From: Macropodus opercularis
Taxonomy: Eukaryota > Chordata > Actinopteri > Anabantiformes > Osphronemidae
Reading direction: 5' to 3'
Assembly (NCBI GenBank): GCA_030770545.1
Contig: CM061096.1
Coordinates: forward strand, 6,987,501 to 7,051,500
DNA: 64,000 nucleotides
Shown here: in pieces, positions 18,891 to 29,400 of the stretch
Numbering within the stretch: the stretch's first letter is position 1
Layout of the letters: each line of letters starts with the position of its first letter
Notes under the pieces: generated by a model
What the model was told of the DNA's origin: nothing
What the model saw: only the letters and a program-made list of their open reading frames with translations
Database searches by the model: none
Made by a program: the position numbers and the translations under genes

Positions 18891-19435
18891 GTGGCAGCAG
18901 CGGGTGAGTCCGCGCTACTGTTTCTTTTCACTAATGCAACATGTATAATGGGTGAGATAAAATTAAATAGGAAAGTACTATTAATCGTAATTGATACTGC
19001 AACTCGCCGCGCCGTGAAGGTACAACATGCACATTTGAAGCAACCTGATCCTTTAGACTCAGTCACTGTGATCATCGTCTTTACGGTGTTAACTGGCCCA
19101 GGGCTGCTCAACGTGAAGCTCGCTGGCTTTTTAAAATTTTGAGCTAAATACGTTTTGTCGCTGTTCGTGTCAACCCGGTGGCGAAACTATACGTTATGTC
19201 TCCACGTGGTGAACCTCCTGGTAGCATCCATGCTAACCTCGTGGCTAACAGCGCGATGTAGCTGCTCCGTGTCTCTAGTCGTAAAGTAAAACATGAGCAA
19301 ATTGTTCAGTTGAAATGTCGCTTGGGCAGCATAAAAGTAATTTGTTTTCAGAAAATCGTCAGACTGTGTGAATGAAGGCAATGAAACGAGGTGCACGAGG
19401 TTTTTTTTGTGTGAAACGTTGTGCATTTGAACGCA

Positions 19436-19527
19436 ACCTCCCCTGATGACTTGCACTGGGCTCTGAGTGTGTATGGAGACAACGTGCATCTCTGGACGTG
19501 AGCACGAGCCAGAGTTTCTGAGGAGAC
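19436..19527 (+). ncRNA. C/D-box snoRNA 1, SNORD88-like (intron 1)
   Basis: C box TGATGA at 19444-19449, D' box CTGA at 19463-19466, D box CTGA at 19518-19521. A terminal stem pairs CCTCC with GGAG, and a second helix pairs GAACG (19429-19433) with CGTTC (19527-19531). The sequence before D' (GCACTGGGC) is complementary to the invariant GCCCAGUGC of 28S rRNA. By the box-plus-five rule it would direct 2'-O-methylation of the third C, which I equate with human 28S Cm3680, the SNORD88 target. Nine nucleotides before D (CCAGAGTTT) also match a 28S stretch, AAACUCUGG, but I know of no assigned site there. Confidence 0.8.
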
Positions 19528-19674
19528 GTTCAAATAAGGGTCGAAGGTGACAAACGTGGCCCCACATTAACGCAGATTTCTTTGTATCCCGTCAGGGCTT
19601 GACTGGTGAAGCTGCTCAGACTGGACTCGCATCGGGTACGTGTCCTAGTGCGACATCTTCAGTGGTAGATCATC

Positions 19675-19757
19675 TCTTATGATGACGTGCACTGGGCTCA
19701 GAAACTCTGTGGCGACAGAAGTGCAGCTCTGCCCTTTACGTGGCAGACTGAGGAGAA
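19675..19757 (+). ncRNA. C/D-box snoRNA 2, SNORD88-like (intron 2)
   Basis: C box ATGATGA at 19679-19685 and D box CTGA at 19748-19751. The same guide GCACTGGGCT is followed by CAGA, a one-base variant D' box at the same spacing. It is a paralogue of the RNA in intron 1: 20 nt from the C box are identical bar one base, while the 3' halves have diverged. The D box is 70 nt from the 3' splice site. The terminal stem (TCTC/GAGA) is weaker than in snoRNA 1. Confidence 0.78.
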
Positions 19758-19903
19758 GTTGCTTAAAACCACCTGACGCTTGTGAATGAAGTGACTTTAA
19801 CTTCGTGTTCTGTTTTTTCAGGTGGTGGTGGTCCCCTCAGACGGTCCAGCATTAATGCAGAGAATGTTTGTTTTTAATACTTTTACTGTATTTGCCTTGA
19901 CCA

Positions 19904-19909
19904 AATAAA
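19904..19909 (+). terminator. Poly(A) signal of snoRNA host gene
   Basis: AATAAA followed by a T/GT-rich stretch, 83 nt into the last exon. Confidence 0.75.
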
Positions 19910-19929
19910 GTTTTACATTGTTTGTAAAG

Positions 19930-22715
19930 ACTGGAGTATAACTGAAGTTATTTGTGTAAAATAAGGTGAAACAAAATTAGATCAGATCAGTTTAGTAACT
20001 GCAAGATATGAAGGTAAAAATGGGAGTTGAAGTCTGGTTCTGAAGCAAATTTATTCCATGTGGTGTTTGGTGAATGTGCTTTTGCAATCTACTTAATAAT
20101 GCCACTGAAACGGTTCCTTAGACTCAAAAGGTAAAGGCCAAGACAAAAGCGTTGATGAAACAAAATGGTAGAAAATTGAATTTGTCAGTTTGTTGATCTA
20201 CTTAAATTGAAAATGGAGACGTGTCTAACGATAAACTGTCAAATGTTGCTGTACAAAATAAATGGATTAGTTTTACTATATTCCCTACGTGGAAGTACCC
20301 AGTAGATATTTCATACGTTTCCATTTTCAATGGTTGAAAGCTTGTATTAAGAGGAAGCTTCAGTATTGAAGTGTGTTGTATAGATTTAATGTTAATGTAC
20401 TGTTCATCCTTCATGGTTATTAAACCATACAATGTTTCAGAGAATAACCTACAATACGAAGTCTTTGCTGAGGCCATGATGCCTTTGGGATCTGCACAGC
20501 CTGTCTTGGAGCAGTAATACGGTTATGACATGTCTGACATTACAAAACAAAGAACTTAGTTTCTGCATCTTTATTATAATTCTAACAATTTATTCTCTTA
20601 AAACATTTGAGATTCATATAGGCTTATATGAATGTGTATATGCATATCACATATACATATATATTCTGTAAGTTATCTTTCATCAGTTCATATTCTCATT
20701 TTTTTAAAAGATCTCTTAAAGGAAAAGTGCTTTCTATAGAGTCAGACCGATTCCCGGGGATCTTGACTTTTTTTTTCTCCCGACAGCAATGATGAGCCAT
20801 CACTCTCTCGTAACTAAATGCGTCAAAAGGCTTTAAAACAATTCTCCATAAACAGTTTTGCCACCAGTCACTTAGCAAGCGCGCTGCTGAATCAGCAAAA
20901 ATATGTTTTCAGCATATCTTGTCCAAAGTTATAGATTGGCCCTATTTACACATGCAAACTGTGATGGAGACCTGATGGACACGAGAGCGTGACCGGGATT
21001 ACATTAGGACAGCCAGCCACACTCCGCCCGCTGCCCTACAGAAACATCCCCCTTTTTGACTGACAAAAACAAAAAGCTCAAAAAGGGAAATGCGAGAAGT
21101 CACAGTTGCTAATGGAAATAGGGTCATTGCATGATGTGCTGGTAATAAACAACGAGCTGTGATCATACTGAGCGACGGCAAAAGGTGCTTTTTACAGATA
21201 GGAAGTGGCAAACGAGCGACACCAGAGTGGTGCCCTTAATACTGTCAGGCCATTAACAGTGGAAGGAGGCAGATGTAGAGAACGGGTCCAACTGTATAGA
21301 AAGCAGAACAGGTAAATAAATACATTGTACCTTTTCATGTTAAACATTATTTGGAAGACAGAGATTCTTTAGAACTTGAGACTTTTTTTAACCTTAAACC
21401 ATAATTAGATGACCATTATTTTCATCGTCCTTATTGACGTTTCTCTTGCCTTCAAATATAATCTTTCCTTGACCACTTGAACAGCGCAGTTATAGAAACG
21501 AATCCCACTTAATGACCATTGCTCATTCATTGCCTACCTTATGTGCACTTGGAGCAACATGATTTATGAAAATGCATTTATCTTCCTGCAAAAATAGACG
21601 GAGGGTATTAGGGCTGGGAGGAACATCAACTCCCTGTTGATGCCCTGATGCAAAACGCAGATTTGATATGTGTTCAAGGACTCAAAAAGCAGCAGGAGAG
21701 GTGAAGTGTTGTTCAGCGTAGAGCGGTCATGAGAGAGCCCTTATATTTGATCTCAGCAACAGTGAGAAGAGCAAGACTGAGGTTAGAACGAGATGCAAAT
21801 GTGCCATGAAAGCTTGTCAGAAAATAAGACTGCAGAAGAATATGACACGTAAACAGAAGATTGGTTCACATTCCATGTGACTGATAAAAAGGGTGGCATT
21901 TATCCAAAAAAAGTATAATTTACATGTGTTATTGTAGGTGTCACTGTATCATGGGCAACCCAGAATATGTTTAGCATCTGTGTAATACAAAGTGACAAAT
22001 AACTTTGAAAATTATAATTTGAGGCCATATATCATTTTGATTCTAGCGTCTGACAACAGAACAACACTCAGTATAAACTAACGTGGCCACACATTAATCT
22101 GAAATGCTTCACATACACCACATAGGAGCAATGTAAAGGGTGCAGTGCACTAAATATCATCTTTCTAATAAAAATACATATATTTACCTTTCTCCGTGAC
22201 GGCACTACAACGTCATCTCAGCCACCAAAGGCAGCAGCCATGAGCTCTCTGAAGCCACCGTGACAGTAAGGACGATGATAGTAATGATAAATAGCAACAA
22301 TAAATCTCTTCATATCAATATTCCCATTTAAAGTTTAAAAATTGTAAGAACAATCATAGTATTAAAACGCGATATAAGCATTACTCTCAGATGCCCTCAT
22401 CCAGGTGGCTGCTTGTTTCCTCCTGGATAAAACTGAGCAGGGGTGGGGGCACTCCTGGTTGGAGCAGGGGGGATTGGTTGGGAAAGAGCAAAAAAAAAGG
22501 CAGTTTTTTGTTTTGTTTTTGTCTTCCCCTCCCCTCTCCTTTCCAGTATCTGTCACGCAGATGGTCTGTGTGTGTGTACAACAGTTGCCTGGATGCAGGA
22601 AGTCTTTCTCCATAAATAAAATCCTCTGGGAGATTTCTCTTCGCGTAGTCATGTATCCCCTCTAACAGTTGAAAGCACAGTCTGTCTCCTTTTGTACATC
22701 TTGGAATCAAACATA

Positions 22716-22789
<74 letters not shown>

Positions 22790-25090
22790 TTATATATATA
22801 TATATAAGGTGTCCCATAAACACGTTGTACAAACACAGTTAAGTGCTTGTGTGTGTGTGTGTGTGTGTCTACCTGTTGGTGTATGCATGCAGGCATGTAT
22901 AGTAGTATCTCCGGTGCCTGTGTGCGTATCAGTGTGTTTCTTTTTTTATGTTGTTGGTCTGGGCACTTATTTTTGCTACAAATTTGTGATACAGTGACCA
23001 GTCTGTATATATGTCGTTATAAGACTTATGATAAAGAGCTATAGAGAAACATAAGATTCTGATGACAGGACCTGCAGTGAGGACAGAGTCCTACCAGTGG
23101 TGAGGTAAAAACAAGACCCAACCAACTGCAGCTGGACAAACAATCAGCCACGCAACCGAACGATCTGCGCCCTCGTTGCGTTCGCGTCTTTCCTGCACGC
23201 ATTCACCCTGACTCACCCTCAGACGCTCATCGTCCTCAGCGATGTTCAGACACGCTTTAAAACTAGCATCCACTCACGCGGGGAGGGGTCGTCGTTGATT
23301 GCACTCTTAAAATTCTCGGTGGGTTCCACTTTTAAAGCTGGATGCGTTCAACCAGCCAGCTGAGAGATTAACACGATGGCTGCGCGATGCCAGACTTCAT
23401 CCTGCCTACAGCACAACTGGCTCAAACAGTTCAAAATGTTTCAAAAAATCTCATTGGCTTTTGCTTGTCCCACTCAAGTATTTGGTTCAATATTATATCT
23501 ATTCACTCATAATATCTCCTGCCACCGAAATGTTTTCATACGCCTCTTGGATAAAAGTGTTCCCACCTGCTGTGCGTGTGCGTGGATGTGGGGAGTGTAT
23601 TGGTGTAATCATCCTGCCACACTAGGAAGCGCCAGTGTCTTTATGGATCGTCAGCCCTTTTTCTGCTCCTGTGTTTCCATCTTCCTTCGATACTTGACTC
23701 ACTCTTTCTTCCCCCCTCCATTTGCTGTGTAAAGCCACTGTGGATAGCAGCAGTTGTGTCTTCCTCCGTCATCGACCCTAAACCCTCCTTCCTTCTCCTT
23801 CTTGCTTTTTGTCTCTGTGTTTGCAACCTCAGCTCCGACTCCCATCGTCCCTCCTCCTCTCACTCTGTCCTTCCCGGGGAGAGAGAACAGAAATGGGAAA
23901 TGGGCTGCTGGACAACCTGAGGACAGAAGATCGAACAAAGTCACGTTTAGTGTTTTTTTGTGTGATGATAAGCATCTGTGCATTTCTTGTTTAATATCAG
24001 TTCTAAGTTGCTAAAATATTCAGATCTTTCTTTCTAAATCCCGTATTGTTTTTCATAACTTGAGTATAAATCTTGCTGACCACAGCACTTTCAGTGACCC
24101 ATCATGGAATAAGGAAATAGTTTATATAACTGCTGGTCACACAGCAATTCTTTTCAATCATAACCACATTAACAGGACTGTGACCATAAGCCAAGAGTTT
24201 ACATCCTCAGGACTGAACTCTCGCTTTGTGAGAAATGCTGTTCAGGGCAAAGCAGGAAGAGGGTGCTGTTTTCTAACTTAATAGAGATAGAGGTTTTTAA
24301 AAGTTTGACATACCGTAGGGGCAGATGGAGAAAGAAGTAAAGAGCCAAATAAATTGTTAGAGACAGTCTTATCACACCGATTTCATACTGGAACTGAATA
24401 TAAAACTTGAATTGAATTATTTTAGTCCTTGTCTTAATTAGCCTACGGATTAAGACTGGTCAGTTTCTATATTTGTACTACACATACTAAAGGCTTGTGC
24501 TGTAAAAAATGCAGGATGCACATAGTGTTTACTCTAGTTCACTTCACACACCATAAAGAAAACCACAATCTACTGTAGAAACAAATAATCCAGGTACTTT
24601 ATGGTTGGTTTATATCTGCTGTTGCTGGAAATACTGTTAATATTTTAAGGATCTTTCACGATATTAATACTTGCATCTGAGATGCACAAGTGATTGTGAA
24701 TCCGTTTCACAATGGGGAGGCAAAAGTAAGACGCGACTGTTACAGGCCCAACCTCCTCCAACGCGCCTGCGTTTGCAGATCAGCGCTGGGCAGCTCGACT
24801 GGCTGTCGTCAGACAACACTTCTCCTCACAGACATGAGCACCATCCACTGACTCATCATCAAGTGTGCTTTGACATTGTTGGGAATGTGTAAACGGGCAC
24901 GTTACACACTTCTGAGTCACATTATGAGCTGCCTCGATAAAATTCACTGTGATTTGACGTTTTCACTATGATTCCCAGCGTGATTTGAAATACTGCTCTC
25001 TATAATAAGAATGTTAGTGTCCATGGACCATTAGTATGTGATTTTGTTTTGAAGAAACTGCCCAATGTGTACTGGTAAAGAATTTCAACT
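19930..25090. other. Intergenic region between host gene and shank1
   Basis: The sequence is AT-rich and contains the GT/TA microsatellite cluster at 22.7-22.9 kb. Open frames here are short or low-complexity. No exon chain, tRNA or recognisable mobile element was seen. Confidence 0.6.
22719..22806. repeat. Compound (GT)n-(TA)n microsatellite
   Basis: About 14 GT units run directly into about 28 TA units with two TTTA interruptions. A second (GT)n of about 10 units lies at 22848-22868. The TA arm is self-complementary. Confidence 0.95.
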
Positions 25091-25097
25091 TGAGTTA

Positions 25098-25156
25098 TTT
25101 ATTTATTAAGATTCAATGAGTAAACAGTTTATATAAAGTGAACATACACATTTATT
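25098..25156 (-). terminator. Candidate shank1 poly(A) signals
   Basis: Minus-strand AATAAA occurs at 25151-25156 and twice at 25098-25107, about 300-360 nt after the shank1 stop codon. A longer 3' UTR into lower coordinates is possible. Confidence 0.4.
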
Positions 25157-25461
25157 ATTAAATATACACATTTTGCTTTGTTTTTGTATATACTTACTAC
25201 ATTCACTTAATACATTCACTTAGACAAGGCAAGGCTAATATAATTTAAACAGAATATCATAAGGTAGCAAACCACAGTAGTTCCCTTACATTTTTCGTGT
25301 TATGCATATTATATTGCAGCTGTTTGAGTTTTTCAATTAAGCAAATGTTGATCTTGAGATGTGTTTTACTTGTTTTTGAATTTGAAATACATGTGTGTGT
25401 CGTATTGCACGTTGGTAAAGTGTAAAGGATTTGAAAAAGGAAACTAGGCAGCAGCAGACAA

Positions 25462-26425
25462 TCAAACATCTTTGCTGATTGCCTGTTGAAATACATTTGT
25501 GCTGTACCAGTAGCCTGTGCACCTGCAGCCATACCTGTCCATTATGCTCCTCAGTGCGCGCTCTATGTTCATGCGGTGGCCCACGCGCGTCACGCCTAAA
25601 TCCAGATAGTCGTCCTTGGTTAGGGAAGGCAGGTGGGTGCCGTCAATCTCGTTGTCTAGGAAGCGCTCTCTGTGCTCACCCAGGTTCAGGTATCCTAGCC
25701 AGTCTGCAACATCATACTTGGTCCAGTAGGGAAGTGGCTTGGAGGCAAACGGCTTTGTAGGAGAAGGGGGCGGTAGATGGGGGTAACTCAGACAGGGAGG
25801 AGGGGGGAGAGGGTGCAGGGGTGGAGAAGAGGTCCCAGACAGAAAGTGTGTTGGAGAGAGGGATCTTGAAACAACCAAGGTAGAGTTTGGAGGAGGTGGC
25901 GCACCAGAGGGGGCAAACAGTGGAGGGGATGGCGAGAAGTAAGGATCTCCAAGAGGGTTTCCAGGTGATGGTGGGGTTATTGAACCTCGGAGGTCATAGA
26001 TAGCACTATATAAAGGTGAGGTGGGGAGAAGTGGAAGGGACGATGGACGTGGTGGGCCCACTTTGGGCCTCTCTGACCGGCAGATGAGAGGGCTGGGTGC
26101 TCTCCTGCGCTGGAGTATGTGTGAATCTGCTTTACGCGTTTCACGACTAGGAATAAACTGGAATTCTAGGGCTTTGGTCCGGTAAACAGGTCTGTGTTTG
26201 GGGGACGTGGGGTAAGGGGAATAAGATGTCGGAGACAGCGGTGAATGTGAACGTGGAGGTTGAGGAGCAGTCGGGGGCTGAGGAGATGGAGACCGTCCCC
26301 AGTTGGGGTACTGGGAGACAGGTGTGGGGGACGGGGACAAAGACGGCTGAGATAACGAGATTGGAGAGGGGGACTGGGATCGAGCTGAGGGGGGACTCAG
26401 AGCTGAGGCTGAATCTTCAGAAAAT
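25462..26425 (-). CDS. shank1: shank1 coding exon 23 (SAM domain, stop)
   Basis: 964 nt including the TGA at 25464-25462. Starts FSEDSASALSPPSARS, continues proline-rich with RRAPSPLICRSERP and PRPSSLPLLPTSPLYSAIYD, and ends with the SAM domain (DVADWLGYLNLGEHRERFLD, LTKDDYLDLGVTRVGHRMN). SHANK SAM domains self-assemble into sheets at the base of the postsynaptic density. About 22 residues follow the usual end point of the family (GCRCTGYWYSTNVFQQAISK plus two). Confidence 0.95.
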
Positions 26426-29400
26426 CTGTGCAGAAAGAGAAATGATTACATAAGCAAAGGATTATAGACACAAAACCAAAGACAAACATGCACAGACAAT
26501 GTTGGCAAAACATTCAAGCTACTTCTTATAACCTATGGATTAAAATAGTTTTTGTACTGGTGCAGATCGTTTATAATCAATCTATAGAATTAATAGTTTC
26601 CTCTGCTTTGTTATTGTCTCACAACAAAGTGTATATTCAAGTATTTTTTATTCTCCAGACAGAAAGTATTGTTGAAGTAGCTCTATTACCTGCTTCTGCT
26701 TCTGCAAATCACATGAAAAAAGCCAGAAGAATAAGAGGTTTACAACGTATAGACCAAAAGCTTACACAAGCCAGACACGGCACAGTATGAACATGTAGAC
26801 ACCATAGCGAAACAAACAAACAGCACACTGTGACACTGAAAGTCACGTTTCATACTGGTATGTACCTATGTCTGCTCAGCGGCCTCTGACTGCTCCAACT
26901 GTCCTTGCTTCTTTGCTGCAATTTGCTGCTGAGCTCGTTAATGATGCTGGGCTTCATACTGGATGCAGGAGGGTAAATCTTCCTCCCTTCCAAAAGTGAT
27001 CCAGTCTGGCCTCCTCCGTCACCACTCATCTGTCCTTCGCCCCATAGAGGCTTCATCTCAGGAGTGCGTGGACGATCAAAGTACGGTGAAGTAGGACGCC
27101 CCAAATTATGCATATCCCTCACCCCATACCCATCTTGTCCACCTTCATCCTCTGCCACTCCCTCCTCGACATCGTCCTCTTCCTGTTCATCTCTTCGTCT
27201 GTGAGAATGGAAAGATGCCGGAGCGGTGCTGGTCTGTCTGTGTAGATCCCCGGCACGAGTTCCATCTCTGTATCTACTAGTTTTTGGGTAAGTGGAGGCC
27301 ACTGCTGTGGCATTCTGCATCTCAAAAGTCTGTCCATCCAAGTAACTCATGTATGATTCCAGAAAATCTCCTCTTTCCGATTCCCCCGTCCCACTTCCTC
27401 CCATCCTCCCAGCGTCAAGTCCTCTCTCCCCTCGGTCCATCCGCTCTCGGATACCAGCGCCACTTAGAGCTAAGATGCTGTCCAAGTGGTGGTCACTGCT
27501 GCTGCGACTGTCCAGCTCTTCAATCCCAGAGTCTACAACCGTCTCCTGTGATTCTCCTTTCTTTGTAGCAGGAGGAGGACGATGGTGATCCCCTGTCCTG
27601 CGAGTGCCTGTGATGGCGGTGGAAGATGTGTGTGTCACGTGTGTTCGCTCCTGGTAGAGGTGAGTGGAGGTGCTTGTTGTGGTGGCAGCAGCGGTGGTTA
27701 CAGCGGCACAGCTAGCGGTCGTGGCATGGGAAGCAATGCCCCTAGAAAGTCCAGAGGTGGCGGTAGTGGAGGAGGGCGCTGGAGGACCACGGTAGGCTGG
27801 GGGAGGTGCGACTGTGTGCAGGGGAGGCGTAGGGGAGGATCGCCCAGGAGTGTGAGTGCTGTTGTAAAGGTGGTGGGGGTGGGACATAGAGAAGGGTCTG
27901 TGGTATGATCCAGGAGGAGGTGGGGGTGAGACTGAGGGGGGAGGAGGAGGTCCTGCTACTGAGGTGGGCTGCAGGGTAGATGGCGAGGGAGGAGGTGGAG
28001 GGTTAGGCGATATTTGGGAGGGAGAGGGAGCAGATTGAGTCAGATTAGCCACCTCACTGTCATAAGATGTGAGGCTGGAGGCGGTGGAGTCACCTGCCTG
28101 AGGTGAGGGCAGGGGTGTATGTGCAGGAAACCCAATTACTGTGTCTTTTTGGGGGGCTGGCGGTGGTGGTGGTGGAGGAGGTGGGGGAGGAGGAGGTGGG
28201 GGAGGGGGCGGTATCTGCTGTTGCTGGGATGTTAGTCTGTTGGGCCGCATCCCGTGTTGTGAGTACCCTGATATTCCCCTGTCAAAACTGTTGGCAAACT
28301 CTAACGGAGGTGGAAGGGGGTCTGCGTAGACAAACTCGTCGTCTGCATCGACTGATGGGGCAGGGGGAGGAAGAACCATCAGGCCAGTCCCAGTGCTCCC
28401 AGTAGTCTGGGCTCTTGTCTGCTGAGTGCTGGACGGTGGGGGAGAGGGAGGCGTGAGAGACAATATATAGGCATCAGCTTGACTTTCCATCCTGAGGAAA
28501 GATGGCCTCCGAGGCTGCTCAGACTGGGACACCTGCTGAGCAGAGCTTTCAGCAGCCTGTTCTGCCCTCCTCATGTAACTCTCTCTCTCCTTGTCTCTCT
28601 CTCGATCTCTTGACAGCTCCCTTTCCCGTTCCCTCGACCTCTCCCGCTCCCTCTCCTTGTAGGTTGGCTGATACTGCTGAGATTGGTGGTGGTGCATGTG
28701 GACTGTTTTGTCCTCAGAGAAGCGAACTCTGAGCCCCTCCCGCGCCCCTCCTCCTTCCCGCTCTCTGTCTCCTCCACCGCCCTCCTCACCCCACACACCG
28801 CCACCTCCTCTGAGGATTCTGGGTGAGGGTGGGCGACCAACAGTGGGCGTTGTGGCAGCTAGAGAAGATGATGTGACCAGGTAGGATGAGCTTGAGGACT
28901 GAGCACCAGATGACGCTGGCTGGGAAGTGACAGCCGATGAAGGAAACACCACACTAGACATCTGGCGGCTAAAGTGGTGCTCGGTTCCCCTCCTTAACCT
29001 GCTGTCATCCCTCAGAGCACGCTCTCTGGCAGCTAGGGCGAGACCTAATGGTGACGTGGGGTCGAGAGCTTTTCCTGTTAGCGGGTGAATGAATGTGGTG
29101 GAAGTGGAGGATGCTGGCTGCCTGCCTGCCGCTGTGTACAAGTCAGTGGGCACAGATTTAGGCTGATAGTCCAGTGCAGGTGAGGAGTACTCAGGTAGGC
29201 CAAAGGCTGGAGGCATACTCCGGGTGTGGTGAATAAAGGTGTCTGCAGAAAACATGCCTTCGTCGATGGACTTGGAAGGACGCAGTCGTATTGATGAACT
29301 TTCAGCCTGTGTGCTAAGCTGTTGCTGTGACACCTGAGTTCTTGGTGGGCCTATTCCATCACTCACTCCCCCAAGACTCACGTCCTCCTCAGCAGACATG

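Larger units (their letters stand above)
18850..19928 (+). ncRNA. Three-exon snoRNA host gene (SNORD88-type)
   Basis: Compact plus-strand transcription unit. Exon 1 (start not defined, before 18903) ends at a GTGAGT donor. Exon 2 is 19596-19635 (acceptor CCCGTCAG, donor GTACGT). Exon 3 starts at 19822 (acceptor TTTTTTCAG) and has AATAAA at 19904-19909. The exons carry no meaningful ORF. Each intron holds one C/D-box RNA whose D box lies 70-75 nt upstream of the 3' splice site, the spacing known for vertebrate intronic snoRNA processing. The exons therefore probably serve only to deliver the introns. The two RNAs share the 28S guide of the SNORD88 (HBII-180) family, hosted in human by C19orf48 as I recall. 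The gene is divergent from PACSIN and tail to tail with shank1. Confidence 0.75.

Noticed and set aside
22387..22710. 107-codon minus-strand ORF next to the GT/TA repeat
   Set aside because: No splice partners and no recognisable family; ends in low-complexity lysine-rich sequence.
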